Below, one piece after another: positions 23,083-34,811 of a stretch of 64,000 nt of DNA (positions within the stretch are counted from its first letter, which is position 1; every line of letters starts with the position of its first letter). Origin of the DNA: Theobroma cacao (Eukaryota; Streptophyta; Magnoliopsida; Malvales; Malvaceae); NCBI RefSeq assembly GCF_000208745.1, contig NC_030852.1:18741436-18805435 (forward strand). Reading direction: 5' to 3'. The position numbers were made by a program, and so were the translations under genes. Below the pieces are notes generated by a model. It was not told the origin of the DNA, searched no databases, and was given only the letters and a program-made list of their open reading frames with translations.

Positions 23083-23803
23083 TTAAAACACAATTAGGGT
23101 GGTGATTTCAATCATCAAAGGTCGTTAATCATGCTTATCAATGCAATTTGAATAAGAGAAAGTCAAGTTTAAGATAATAAATTAAACGCTTCTTGGGAGG
23201 CAACCCAAGCATTATCACTTACTTATTTTTATTTATTCCATTATTAAATTATTTATGCCTTATTTTTATTTTTATTTTTTGTAGGTACATTTAAAAGATC
23301 CACTCAAAAAAATTCAAAAAAATTTCAAAAAAAATCACAATAAAAAATAAAAATAAATTTTTTTATTTTTTGAGGGGTATAGGTTGCGACTTCCTCAAGG
23401 GGAGGTCGTGGCTCAACGAAGAATCAACAACCTAGGCTGCGACCTTGTAGAACACACCAACGAGGGCTGCGGTGCCCCTAAGGGGTAGGCCGTGGCCCCG
23501 TGTTTTTGCAACCCATAATTTTTATAAAAATAAAAACCATCAGGGCGTGGCCTCCTTATATGGGCCACGACACTCCCACAGCAAGGCCGCGACCTCGTGA
23601 TTTTTTATAACGTGGGTAGTGACCCCCCTATTGTGGGTTGCCATCAATGGGTAGCCCACTACCCATAAACCACCTCTTATTTATAAACCCCCCTCCCTTC
23701 TATCGTAGGTTGCCAATAATGGCAGCCCACTACCCATACATGCTCTCTATATAAATGTGCCCCCCACCCCAATTCACTCCAACACCCTTACCCCTCATTT
23801 CTT
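23083..23803 (+). other. Athila-1 post-integrase noncoding region, first part
   Basis: No coding frame. It holds the CTTGGGAGGCAACCCAAGC hairpin-like passage near 23190-23210 and, at 23385-23620, an unusually GC-rich stretch in which GGTCGTGGC, GGCCGTGGCC and GGCCGCGACC recur. The motif GAGGTAGGTCGTGGCT also occurs in the LTRs at about 4943 and 42440. Copia B interrupts the region at 23804; it resumes at 38827. Confidence 0.55.
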
Positions 23804-24877
23804 TGTTGGCTCCATTAGTTTTTGGTAATAATAAAACATTCCCACTTATGTGTGTCTAATACCTTTACTTGAGTGTGGAGGAAAGTAATTTGTGAAATTA
23901 ATTTATTAACTCTTTAAAGAGGGTTTTTGAAAGAAAAAGAGGGATAAAATCAACAAGATATAACTAAATAACAAGCAAGAAGCTTATTGGTTAAACAAGA
24001 AAGAACGTTGGTTGACCAAATTTCAAATTGGAAAAATGGCTGGCTAAAGAGTTTGGGAAATAGAATCAATTTAGTCAACCAAGTAAGTCGACTAAGTGCT
24101 CTCTGCTAGAATCTGCAAACTAGAAACAGAACCAACTTAGTCAACCAAGTTAGTCAACTAAGAGCTCTTTGTCTGTAATTTGAACCAGAGCACTACAAGA
24201 TAGATTAATGGCTAGAACTCATCCTCAATTGTTTCCAACGGATATAAATTGCCAAACTGCCATCAGAGTTGCATCTCCAAGTATAAAAGGGTCTTTCAAC
24301 AATAAGAAAGAAGTTTTTTGAAGCTTTGAATGAGTTTTGAGCTATAGAAAGAAGAAAAACCAGAAAAGCTTCACTGCACTTGTCTGCATTTAAACGCCTA
24401 CTCTTTGCATTTGTATTTAACACTCAATCTTGTACCAATAAGATCAACAAGTGATCATAGGTACTCTCTTTTACTACTTCTCTTATATTCTTATAGTGAG
24501 GGAGTCACTCTAAGGGGTTGTTCAAGCTTGGGATAGCTTGATTGTTCAAGGTTGTGGTTGAGCCTTGGAAAACCACATTAGGTTTTAGTTGAGCCCGTGA
24601 AAAACTAGTGTAAAAGGTTTTTGGCTGAGCCTAGTAAAAGCCATTGTAAAGCTTGGTAAAAGCTTGTGAATTTCACCGGTCCATAGTGGATTTGTGGGAA
24701 AATCCTTGGTTGGATAATCAAGGTAGTGGATGTAAGTCTTGGACCAAACCACTCTAAATTGCTATGCATCTTATACTTTGTTTTTATTTTCTTAAGTTCT
24801 GGAAATTAGTTCAGCATCTTGTTAAGAGCCAAATTGTGCTATTTACCCCCCTCTAGCACATATTATCGGGACCAACA
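23804..24877 (+). repeat. Copia B 5' LTR
   Basis: 1074 bp, TGTTGGCTCC to GACCAACA. TATA box at 24282-24290. Where copia A has GTCGAC palindromes, this copy mostly reads GTCAACC, with one intact GTCGACTAAG at 24087. The primer site follows 2 bp after the LTR. Confidence 0.95.
24282..24290 (+). promoter_or_regulatory. TATA box of copia B 5' LTR
   Basis: TATAAAAGG in the conserved context CTCCAAG-TATAAAAGG. It matches the position of the boxes in the other LTRs of this family. Confidence 0.7.
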
Positions 24878-24879
24878 AT

Positions 24880-24891
24880 TGGTATCAGAGC
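24880..24891 (+). other. Copia B primer binding site (initiator Met tRNA)
   Basis: TGGTATCAGAGC, two bases after the 5' LTR. It is identical to the copia A site. Confidence 0.93.
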
Positions 24892-24935
24892 TAGTTCCCT
24901 ATTTTTAAGGCTTAACAACCTTTGGGAGAATCCAA

Positions 24936-26577
24936 ATGGCTCAACAAAAAACCATAGTTGCTGAGGGACAATCAATAAACAGACGACCTTTGTTTGATGG
25001 CTCTAATTACCCTTATTGGAACACTAGAATGTCAATTTATATTAGGGCTATAGATTATGAAATGTGGGATGTCATAACTGATGGACCCTTTATGCCCTTA
25101 ACCGTGAATGTAGTTACAAATGAGTTGATGCTCAAGCCAAGGTCTGGATGGACTGAGGCTGAAACTAAGAAAGTTCAAATAAACTTTAAAGCCATCAACA
25201 CATTACATTGTGCCTTAACCCCCACTGAATTTAACAAAGTCTCAAGTTGTACAACAGCTAAACAAGTGTGGGAGAAACTTAGGATAATCCATGAAGGGAC
25301 TTCCCAAGTCAAGGAGTCCAAAATTGCTCTCTTAACACATAGTTATGAAATGTTCAAAATGGAGCATGGTGAAGACATCACCAGCATGTTTGATAGGTTT
25401 ACAAACATCACAAATAAATTGAGTCAGCGAGGCAAGCCTATCCTTGAACATGAAAAAGAGATTGCACTAGTTGATTGCTTAGATGCCTACTAAAATCCTA
25501 AAAACCAAAAGTGACTGCCATTAGAGAGGCTAAAGATCTGAACATCATCACTCTCGATGAGATTTGTGGTTCTCTTCTCACTCATGAGCTGGAGATTAAG
25601 GAAGAAGAAGAAGAAGACCAAAGGGAAGCCAAGGAAAAGAAAAAGAGCATTGCATTTAAAGCCAGCATCCTTGAAGAAGATTTGAAAGAGCTTTCTTGTG
25701 ATGATGATGAAGAATTAGCTCTAGTTGCAAGAAAATTTAGAAAGCTAATGAGCAGAAGAAATCGAAGGCTAACTAGAAGAGGTTTCAGAAAAGACCAAGG
25801 TGCTTCATGGAAAATAAAGAACAAAAATGACTCTAACAAAAAAGAGAAGATGATCTGCTACGAATGCAAGAAACTAGGTCACTTCAAGTCTGAATGTCCA
25901 CTGCTGAAAGATTAAACCCCTAAGAAAAATAAGAAACCCAAGAAAGCAATGGTGGCTGTTGCATGGTCGGACAGTGACACATCAAGCTCTGAAACTGATG
26001 ATGAAAAATCAGAAAAAAGAGCAAACATCTATTTAAAGGCACAAGAGGATGAAACAGAGGTACCCTCATCCCCCTGCCTTAATTCTTATGATGATTTACA
26101 GGATGAGTATGAATGCCTTTATGATGAATTTGAAGAGCTTTTTTCAAAATACAAATCATTAAAGAAAAAGGCTGCATTTCTTGAAAATGATTTGGAGCAA
26201 ATAAAAAAAGAGTTTACTTTTGTTTTTGAGCAAAGAAATATTTTGCAAATTGAGTTAGAACACTCAAAAACAGACTTGAAGTTTTAAAACTAGAGCTGAA
26301 AAACAAGTCTTAAGCTTTACAAATAACTCTTGATGAAAATACAGCTTTTAAATGTTTGAAAAATGAATCCTCAAAAAGAGATGTATACCACAATAAAAAT
26401 TTAGCAAAAGCATTACCTAGATGTTATAATTATGGTAAACATGGTCATTTATCATATGAGTGTTTTAAGAAAAGTACAGTGCAGAAAGTTAACAAAATTT
26501 GGGTTCTTAAGAGATCCTTTGTTGCAACTAACACTCAAGGACCCATCAAAGTATGGGTACCTGTAAAAAAAAACTGA
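24936..26577 (+). pseudogene. Copia B gag remnant with two zinc knuckles
   Basis: Starts MAQQKTIVAEGQ at 24936. Unlike copia A, the first 176 codons including DYEMWDVITDGPF are unbroken, so the Trp that became a stop in A is kept here. Then the frame shifts near 25455-25500, re-opens at 25511 with the acidic EEEEEDQREAKEKKKS stretch, passes the zinc knuckle CYECKKLGHFKSEC, and stops at TAA 25913 where A reads on. The coiled-coil segment (25949-26287) and the second knuckle, here CX2... degraded to CYNYGKHGHLSYEC, follow. Different lesions in A and B show that they decayed independently. Confidence 0.88.
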
Positions 26578-26868
26578 AATTCTGTTTTGTAGGTTGAGCT
26601 GAACTTAAAGAAGTCATGTTCAAAAGCTCAATTCAAGAAGAAACAACCTTCGTACTTGGACGGTGGTTGTTCACGGCACATTATAGGACATGAAATGCTA
26701 TTTGCTCAGCTGGCTAAGAGAAAGGGAGGAAACGTATCCTTTGGAGATGATTCAAAAGGAAGAATTCATGGTATAGGTACGGTTGGTAAGAATTCCCAAA
26801 CTCAAATTAGTCATGTGCTGTTGGTTAAAGGCTTAAAGCAAAATTGACTAAGTATTAGTCAATTATGT
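26578..26868 (+). pseudogene. Copia B pol, first part (protease)
   Basis: Aligned with copia A, this reads YLDGGCSRHIIGHEMLFAQL, the protease active-site region, where the usual Asp-Ser/Thr-Gly-Cys is Asp-Gly-Gly-Cys. It continues with GNVSFGDDSKGRIHGIGTVG and LLVKGLKQN, a TGA in place of a Leu codon, then LSISQLC. Element D cuts the frame at 26869. Pol resumes at 31953. Confidence 0.85.
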
Positions 26869-27337
26869 TGTCACGACCCAAATTTCGGGCCATGACCGGC
26901 GCATGGGTCCAATGGATGTAATCCACTAAACCCAAGCAAGCCTATTATTTATCTTACTTATAATTCCATCTACTATCACTAAGTCATATTTCATAACTTT
27001 GAATCAAAATAGTGACATACATTGCCAACTCGTATTGGCATTACTCATTTAAAATTTACATTAAGTTCATCTATACATAACAAAATAATATTCGACTTCC
27101 AGCGGAGGGACTCGGATGAATATACAGCTACTGAATGCCGAGACACCTACCAAAAGATGGACACAGGTCTACAAGGACACCTCGTCCTAATTATCGGCTG
27201 CCTCGTGATCTGAAAACATGAATTTGAAAATGGTGAGTATAAACCTAGTGAGTGAATAAGGAAGGGAACAAGCAACAATTAGGGAGAATTTAAAATCATG
27301 ATGCACTTGTTTCAAAATAATGCAATTTAGTTCATTC
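26869..27337 (-). repeat. Element D 3' LTR, truncated
   Basis: Matches 29333-29800 of the 5' LTR nearly base for base up to GCAATTTAGTTCATTC, after which this copy jumps straight into RT sequence. About 2.1 kb of LTR, the polypurine tract and the second half of pol are therefore missing in one deletion whose junction is at about 27337. Confidence 0.9.
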
Positions 27338-28030
27338 TCAACTGATGGTACCCAGATCGCAAATCTATCTTAGAGAAACATTGTGCTCCTTGTAGTTGAT
27401 CAAATAAATCATCTATCCTTGGGAGAGGATACTTATTCTTCACCGTCACTTTATTAAGCTGTCGATAATCAATGCACAGCCTAAGTGACCCATCTTTCTT
27501 CTTCACAAATAACATTGGTGCTCCCTATGGGGATACACTAGGACGGATGAAGCCTTTATCCAACAATTCCTTTAATTGATCCTTAAGCTCTTTGAGCTCC
27601 ACCGGTGCCATTCTATATGGGGGTATGGATATAGGTCTAGTATCGAGAATTAAATCTATGCAAAATTCAATCTCCCGCTCGGGAGGTAAACCTGGTAGCT
27701 CCTCGGGAAATACATCCACGAACTCCTTTACCACCGACACTTGACTTACATTTCCAACCTTCGCTTGAGTATCCCTTACAACAACCAAGTAACCTATACA
27801 ACCTTGTCATATTAACCTTCTAGCAGAAATGACCGATATCAAATTGGTTGGAGCATTACTCCTATCCCCCTGAATACTAAATGATGATTCACCGGGGAAA
27901 TCAAATCTAACCAATTTATGATAGCAGTCCACACTAACATGACAAGGTGATAACCAATCCATCTCCAAGATCACATCGAAGTTTGAGGTGTCTAGCACCA
28001 CTAGATTCATCAAAGTATCTTTGTCCCACT
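27338..28030 (-). pseudogene. Element D protease end and reverse transcriptase fragment
   Basis: Read from 28030 downward: [18 protein letters not shown] and VDCYHKLVRFDFPGE (end of protease and its spacer), then [38 protein letters not shown], a stop at about 27523, and [32 protein letters not shown] in pieces, ending [11 protein letters not shown] at 27345. The protein is cut off before the YxDD active site, so no enzyme can result. Sequence quality up to the cut is good, with few lesions, which suggests a fairly young element. Confidence 0.9.
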
Positions 28031-29037
28031 GTAATACTAGCACTAGGCGAGTCACTCCCCTGCTGGGGTAATCGTGAGTTCCTCTGTGGATCCTGACGAC
28101 TAGAAGATGAACCACCATTACTGAAATCTCTACGGCCTTGATAACCTTTTGTTTTGGCCCTTTTTGCTCTATCCCTCGCAACTCTACTCTCACTGGTCCT
28201 CATTTCAATTTGTTGAGTACAATCTACCGCTGCGGAGTAGGTTTTAAAATTTCGAGATGCCACAGCCCTAAACAGTGGCTCTACTAGCCCTTCCACAAAC
28301 CTCTGAATCTTCATCTCCTTAGTGGAAACTAGGTAGGGAGCATACTAAGACAACTGCGTGAACTTGATGTCGTACTTCGACATCGTCATACTCGAGGTTT
28401 GTACTAGAGTCTCAAACTCCCTAGCTCGTGCATTACGTGCACTGTGTGGTAAGAATCGGTATAAAAAGGCTACACTAAACTTACCCCAAGTTAATTGTGT
28501 TGTATCCGTCAGTATGCCTCTACATAGAGAACTATACCATTCCTGCGCCACATTCTCTAATCGGAAGGCAGCTAGCTCGACTGATCGGACACTAGAACAT
28601 CCCAAAGCCTTACATATTTTCTTCATCTTATCTAAAAAGATTTGGGGCTTCTTTGACGCATCGGACCCTGAAAATGATGGAGGTTTAAGCTTAAGAAAAC
28701 CAGGAAGAGAAATCTCTAAGTGACCCCTCTCAACCTCATGATATTGGCAGTCGGCTTATCCTTGGGAGCTAGGGGATTCTTGCACTGTAGGTCTCCCCTT
28801 TACTACCCTCTGTATATCCTCCATATGGATCATCATCATTTCTACAACTCGATTAACTCTTTGTAGGCCTGCTGCCAAATCCTCAATGGTAATACCCCCA
28901 GTTGGGTGTCTATCTACATCACCTGAGGACTGTCCCTCCTCTCGCTTACTCACAAGCGTATCCACCTTTACCGGCGTAGTGGCCCTGCCACGTCTACCTC
29001 GACCCCTTAGGGTGGATGCTTGTGGCCTATCTGCCAT
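28031..29037 (-). pseudogene. Element D gag remnant
   Basis: Starts at 29037 (MADRPQASTLRGRGRRGRA). Open frames 29037-28756, 28626-28345 and 28314-27934 give a gag with [69 protein letters not shown] and KIQRFVEGL. After [12 protein letters not shown] the CCHC zinc knuckle and the DTG start of protease expected in this family are absent; at about 28030 the frame jumps into late protease, which suggests a second internal deletion. Stops lie at 28753-28755 and 28342-28344. Confidence 0.85.
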
Positions 29038-29314
29038 CTTAGTAGGATCATCTTACTCCCCCATCCGTCTTGAGGCAGCTCGTGTCTTAGGGGACATTCT
29101 TACCAACACAAGAGCAAACACCTGTTATTAAACACACATTATAATCATACTTAAGGCAAAAGGTGGTTTCTAAGATAGGGAATCTATGCAGTCATTTGGT
29201 TGTAAAATGTGTCGCGGTTCACACTTCACAACTGAAGTTCCCATATAAAAACCCGACACTCTGTTGGACCAACAAATGGAAGTCCTAGGACCTAGACAAA
29301 CCTAGGGCTCTGAT

Positions 29315-29328
29315 ACCAACATTGTCAA
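29315..29328 (-). other. Element D primer binding site (initiator Met tRNA)
   Basis: GGGCTCTGATACCA, i.e. TGGTATCAGAGCCC on the minus strand, four bases from the LTR. It confirms that the right-hand LTR is the 5' one. Confidence 0.9.
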
Positions 29329-30027
29329 GACCCAAATTTCGAGCCATGACCGGCGCATGGGTCCAATGGACGTAATCCACTAAACCCAAGCAAGCCTATT
29401 ATTTGTCTTACTTATAATTCCATCTATTATCACTAAGTCATATTTCATAACTTTGAATCAAAATAATGACATACATTGCCAACTCGTACTGGCATTACTC
29501 ATTTAAAATTTACATTAAGTTCATCTATACATAACAAAATAATACTCGACTTCCAGCGGAGGGACTCGGATGAATATACAGCTACCGAATGCCGAGACAC
29601 CTACCAAAAGATGGACACAGGTCTACAAGGACACCTCGTCCTAATTATCGACTGCCTCGTGATCTGAAAACATGAATTTAAAAATGGTGAGTATAAACCT
29701 AATGAGTGAACAAGGTAAGGAACAAGCAACAATTAGGTAGAATTTAAAATCATGATGCACTTGTTTTAAAACAATGCAATTTAGTTCATTCCTATTTAAA
29801 ATCCCTCCAAACCAGAGAGTTTCTCGCTGCAGCGAGCATGAATTTCGCTACAGTGAAAACGGAGCAACAAGAGAAACATTTTTCCTCACTCAACAAAAAG
29901 CCATCCTGCTAAACTAATAAAATCAACATAAAATTCATGAAAATTCTCAAAGTACAATGTGTCAAATTTTACGTACATTACAACCATAAATCATTGCCCA
30001 TTAATTTGCTATAACACACACATTTAC

Positions 30028-30032
<5 letters not shown>

Positions 30033-30062
<30 letters not shown>
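30033..30062. repeat. (TA)n microsatellite at the gap edge
   Basis: About 15 TA units run into the N block. The true length is unknown because the assembly stops here. Confidence 0.9.
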
Positions 30063-30788
30063 NNNNNNNNNNNNNNNNNNNNNNNNNNNNNNNNNNNNNN
30101 NNNNNNNNNNNNNNNNNNNNNNNNNNNNNNNNNNNNNNNNNNNNNNNNNNNNNNNNNNNNNNNNNNNNNNNNNNNNNNNNNNNNNNNNNNNNNNNNNNNN
30201 NNNNNNNNNNNNNNNNNNNNNNNNNNNNNNNNNNNNNNNNNNNNNNNNNNNNNNNNNNNNNNNNNNNNNNNNNNNNNNNNNNNNNNNNNNNNNNNNNNNN
30301 NNNNNNNNNNNNNNNNNNNNNNNNNNNNNNNNNNNNNNNNNNNNNNNNNNNNNNNNNNNNNNNNNNNNNNNNNNNNNNNNNNNNNNNNNNNNNNNNNNNN
30401 NNNNNNNNNNNNNNNNNNNNNNNNNNNNNNNNNNNNNNNNNNNNNNNNNNNNNNNNNNNNNNNNNNNNNNNNNNNNNNNNNNNNNNNNNNNNNNNNNNNN
30501 NNNNNNNNNNNNNNNNNNNNNNNNNNNNNNNNNNNNNNNNNNNNNNNNNNNNNNNNNNNNNNNNNNNNNNNNNNNNNNNNNNNNNNNNNNNNNNNNNNNN
30601 NNNNNNNNNNNNNNNNNNNNNNNNNNNNNNNNNNNNNNNNNNNNNNNNNNNNNNNNNNNNNNNNNNNNNNNNNNNNNNNNNNNNNNNNNNNNNNNNNNNN
30701 NNNNNNNNNNNNNNNNNNNNNNNNNNNNNNNNNNNNNNNNNNNNNNNNNNNNNNNNNNNNNNNNNNNNNNNNNNNNNNNNNNNNNNNN
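30063..30788. other. Assembly gap (726 N)
   Basis: Only Ns. By comparison with the solo LTR at 47963-50771, the missing part probably holds LTR sequence, perhaps including the minisatellite described at 49282-49540. All long open frames reported across it are meaningless. Confidence 0.99.
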
Positions 30789-31952
30789 GCCATTTTCCTT
30801 GAAATAAAAACAATCCCCCATTGATATTCAGCCCTCATGGTTCGACCAACAAGGAACCCTAGAGAAATTGAATATTTCTTTTGTGTTTTTGTTCATAACC
30901 ATACTTAACTATCCCTAAACACTAACATAGTCTAAAATCAAATTATTCCAACAACAATTCCTCTTCCATACCCATTTTTCAGAATTGAATTCATCATGAT
31001 AACTCAATATTCAACCATGGAAATCAAGAACAAAAGCATGGGTAAGCTAGGTATCAAGGAGAATTAAAGAAATTTTAACTTACTTAGCTTGTTTCCTTGA
31101 TTTTTTCACTTTTTCTTTGAATTTCCACCTAGGTTTTCTTGTTTTTTCCTTTGTTCTTCCTTTTTTCTTGTTGCTGGTTGTCTAGGCCAAATATGGTGAG
31201 AGAATTGGGGATTTAATGGGCTGATTTCTATAAAAAATAATAAAATAATCAAGCATGCCACGTGTCACATGCTTATTGGCCCAATTTTTAACTTTTTGAC
31301 TTTTTCTGCTTAATTTTCCACCACAATTATTCTGGTATTTATCCAATCCTACCACATTTAAAATCCCTTGGTCTTGACAAGTGTTGGGGAGAAAAATTTA
31401 CCGATTTGCCCCCGAGGTGAAAAAATTACGATTTTGCCCCTATACTCCGAAATGTACCGGAATCACATTATTTCTACTTTTCAACCTCAAATAACACTAA
31501 TATTGATCAACATTAACCAAATGGGGCAAAAATCATTTTTTTTAAATTCCCGTTTAGTCCTCTAGTGACAAAATTACCATTTTGCCCTTGTACTCCAAAA
31601 ATATCGAGAATCACAATTTTTCACTGCTAAACATCATTTTATACTCCAATAATCATAATTATATTTTATATAATTATTCTTGGTCAAATGTGATCAAATC
31701 TTGGCTAGAAATCTCCATTTAATCATCAAATGGTAAAATGATCGTTTTATCCCTAATCGGTCAATTTTCCTGATGGATTACAAACTGGACTTTGAACTTC
31801 GAATCACTATTCTAAGCCATTCTGTGGGTTTCAAAATTTTCAATTTCCTCTTAGAATTTCTATTTGAACTAGTTCAAGGCTCGATTTAACTTAGCTGTAC
31901 CACTCGGTACAATACCGTCTTTTAATCGAGCTTGACAGGGTCTCACATATGT

Positions 31953-34811
31953 GATAAAGGATTTAGAGTGTGCTTTATTTCAACTAAGTGTGAAGTGATA
32001 GATATGAGTACAAATAAAATCTCATTTATAGGAAATAGACTGAAGAATATGTATGTAATTTTTCTTGAAAATCTTGAAGTAAATAGTGACGTATGTCTTG
32101 TTGCAAATGCTGAAAATGATAGTTGGCTATGGCATAGGAGATTAGGATATGTAAGCATGCATACTATGTCAAAATTAATTAAGAAGAATCTTGTTGCTGG
32201 ACTGCCTGAGTTAAAATTCGAAAATGATAGGATACGTGATGCTTGCCAACTAGGAAAACAAGTTAGAACATCCTTCAAGTCCAAGAAAATTGTGTCAACA
32301 TCTAGACCTCTTGAATTGCTTCATATTGATCTATTTGGTCCAATAAGCTCAACTAGCTTAGGAGGAAAATCTTATAGCTTTGTTATAGTTGATGACTATT
32401 CTAGATATACTTGGGTGTTTTTTCTTGCTCATAAGAATGATGCTCTACAAGCATTCTTAAGTCATTATAAGAAAGTAGAAAATGAAAAAGAACTAGCCAT
32501 AGTTAGCATAAGGAGTGATCATGGAGGAGAATTTGAAAATGATGAGTTTGAAATGTTTTACAATGAAAAGGGGTTGGATCACAATTTTTTTGCACCTAGA
32601 ACACCCTAGCAAAATGGAGTTGTAGAGAGGAAAAACCAAACCTTGAAAGAAATGGCTAGGGCCATGCTATGTGAGAACAACCTATCTAAATATCTTTGGG
32701 TTGAGGCAGTAAATACAGCAGCTTATATTCTTAATAGAGTCTCAATAAGACCCTTGATTTCAAAGACTCCATATGAACTTTATATAGGTAGGAAACCAAA
32801 TATTTCTCACCTTAAGAGCTTTGGCTATAAATGCTTGTATTGAACAATGGAAAACAGCCCCTAGGGAAGTTTGATGCAAAGAGTGATGAAGCAATATTTT
32901 TAAGATATGCTTTAAACTCAAAGGCTTATAGAGTTTTTAACAAAAGGACCTTGACTGTTGAAGAATCAATTCATGTAGTTTTTGATGAGTCAAATGCATT
33001 GCAAAAAGAAGTTCACGATGATGATGATGAGGTAGAAGTCCTAGAAAAACAAATGGAGGAAATGAGCTTAGAAAACAACAAAAATAATGAAGAAAGCTCA
33101 CCTAGAAGAGAAGATGAAACTCCACCTCTAGAAAATCTGCATGATGACCTACCAAGGTGTTGGAGATTTGTGAGAGATCACCCACAAGACCAAATAATTG
33201 GTGAGATTTCTCAAGGAGTTAAAACTAGGAAAGCAACTAGAGAAACTTGTGAGTATTCAGCTTTTATATCTCAAATTGAACCTAAAAACTTTGAAGAAGT
33301 TGAAAAAGAGGAAAGTTGGATAATGGCCATGCAAGAAGAACTTGATCAATTCACAAGGATTTATGTATGGTCATTGGTACCTAGACATTCAAATCACCCT
33401 ATTGTTGGTACAAAATGGGTGTTTAGAAATAAGGTAGATGAGCAAGGAAATGTAGTTAGAAATAAAGCTAGGTTGGTAGCCAAAAGGATACAAACAAGAA
33501 GAAGGAATAGATTATGATGAAACTTTGGCTCCGGTTGCTTGGATTGAAGCTACAAGGTTGTTGCTAGCTTTTGCATGTTTTATGAATTTTAAATTGTTCC
33601 AAATGGATGTCAAAAGTGCATTCTTAAATGGATTAATTCAAGAGGAAGCTTATGTAGAATAACCACCTGGTTTTGAAGACTTTGAAAAATCTGATCATGT
33701 TTTCAAACTTCATAAAGCCTTGTATGGATTGAAACAAGCTCCTAGAGCTTGGTATGAAAGGCTTTTAAAATTTTTAGTTGAGAAAGGGTATGATAGAGGC
33801 AGCATCGATACTACATTGTTCATTAAGAGATATCTAAATGATTTAATTGTTGTGCAAATATATGTGGATGATATTGTATTTGATGCAACTATTGAGGCTT
33901 TGTGTAAGAACTTTGCTAAGGAAATGCAGGGTGAATTCAAAATGAGCATGATGGGACAGTTAAAGTACTTCCTTGGTCTTCAAATTAGACAAAGTGAGGA
34001 AGGGATCTTCATCAACCAAGAAAGATACACTCATGATATGCTCAAGAAATTTGATATGCTGAAGCTGAAATCAATTTCTACACCAATGAGTCCATTCACC
34101 AAACTCGACTTAGATGAAAAAGGTAAGGATATGGATCAAAAGCTCTATAGAGGTATGATCGACTCTCTTCTCTGATTAATAGCAAGTAGACTAGATATTT
34201 AGTTTAGTGTGTGCTTGTGTGCTAGATTTTAGTCACAGCCTAAAGAATCACACCTAACTACTGTTAAGAGAATTTTTAGATACCTCATAGACACTCAAGA
34301 ACTAGGAATATGGTACTCTAGAGACTCAACTCTTAGCTTAGTTGGATATTTAGATGCTGACTTTGCTAGCAGCAGAACTGATAGGAAGAGCACTAGTGGA
34401 ACATGCCAATTTTTAGGAAAGATGCTTGTGTCTTGGTCCAGCAAAAAGCAAAACTCAGTGGCACTGTCTACAGCAAAGGCTGAATATGTATCATTAGGAA
34501 GCTGCTGTGCACAAATCCTTTGGATCAAGCAACAATTAAAAGACTATAGAATAACAATGCATAATGTACCAATTTACTGTGATAACATGAATGCAATCAA
34601 TATATCAAAAAATCCTGTGCAGCACTATAGGACAAAGCACATTGAGATTAGACACCATTTTATTAGAGACCATGTGATGAAAAATGATATTAAGATAGAA
34701 TTTGTGAATACTTTACATCAATTAGCAAACATTTTTACCAAACCTCTGAGTGAAGATAAATTTTGTGAGATTAGAAGAAATTTAGGGATGATTAGTGTGA
34801 AGGAATTATAA
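31953..34811 (+). pseudogene. Copia B pol, second part: integrase, RT and RNase H
   Basis: Resumes CDKGFRVCF right after the element D target duplication. Integrase zinc-finger end RDACQLGK (first Cys of the CDAC pair changed to Arg), LHIDLFGPI, SIRSDHGGEF, then a TAG replaces a Gln in the TPQQNG motif, followed by [21 protein letters not shown], a frameshift near 33483 in [17 protein letters not shown], a TAG at about 33660, [12 protein letters not shown] and [10 protein letters not shown]. RNase H: SRTDRKSTSGTCQFLG is uninterrupted here where copia A shifts, then SKKQNSVALSTAKAEY and HIEIRHHFI, ending at 34811. Lesions differ from those of copia A. Confidence 0.93.

Larger units (their letters stand above)
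26869..31947 (-). mobile_element. Element D: truncated chromovirus-like Ty3-gypsy inside copia B
   Basis: Perfect TATGT duplication (26864-26868 and 31948-31952) with TGTCACGACCC at the left and GGTCTCACA at the right end. On the minus strand: 5' LTR (29333-31947, with an assembly gap), initiator-Met primer site, gag, remains of protease and RT, then an abrupt join to a shortened 3' LTR (26869-27337). RNase H, integrase and any chromodomain are gone. Gag and RT style ([45 protein letters not shown]) resembles the Tekay/Del chromovirus lineage. Because the outer ends are intact, the losses came after insertion or were already in the copy that inserted. Confidence 0.9.
29333..31947 (-). repeat. 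Element D 5' LTR with an assembly gap
   Basis: Starts TGTCAAGACCC and ends GGTCTCACA. It spans 2615 bp including 726 Ns, similar in length to the 2809-bp solo LTR at 47963-50771. It carries one TTTCTCGCTGCAGCGAG motif (29820) of the type arrayed in the solo LTR, and an AT run (30033-30062) directly at the gap. Confidence 0.88.

Noticed and set aside
25582..25839. 85-codon minus-strand frame rich in Ser and Phe
   Set aside because: Reverse of the acidic, lysine-rich part of copia B gag.
29959..30838. Open frames of 264-286 codons on both strands
   Set aside because: They consist almost entirely of unknown residues across the run of Ns, plus Ile-Tyr repeats from the TA microsatellite.
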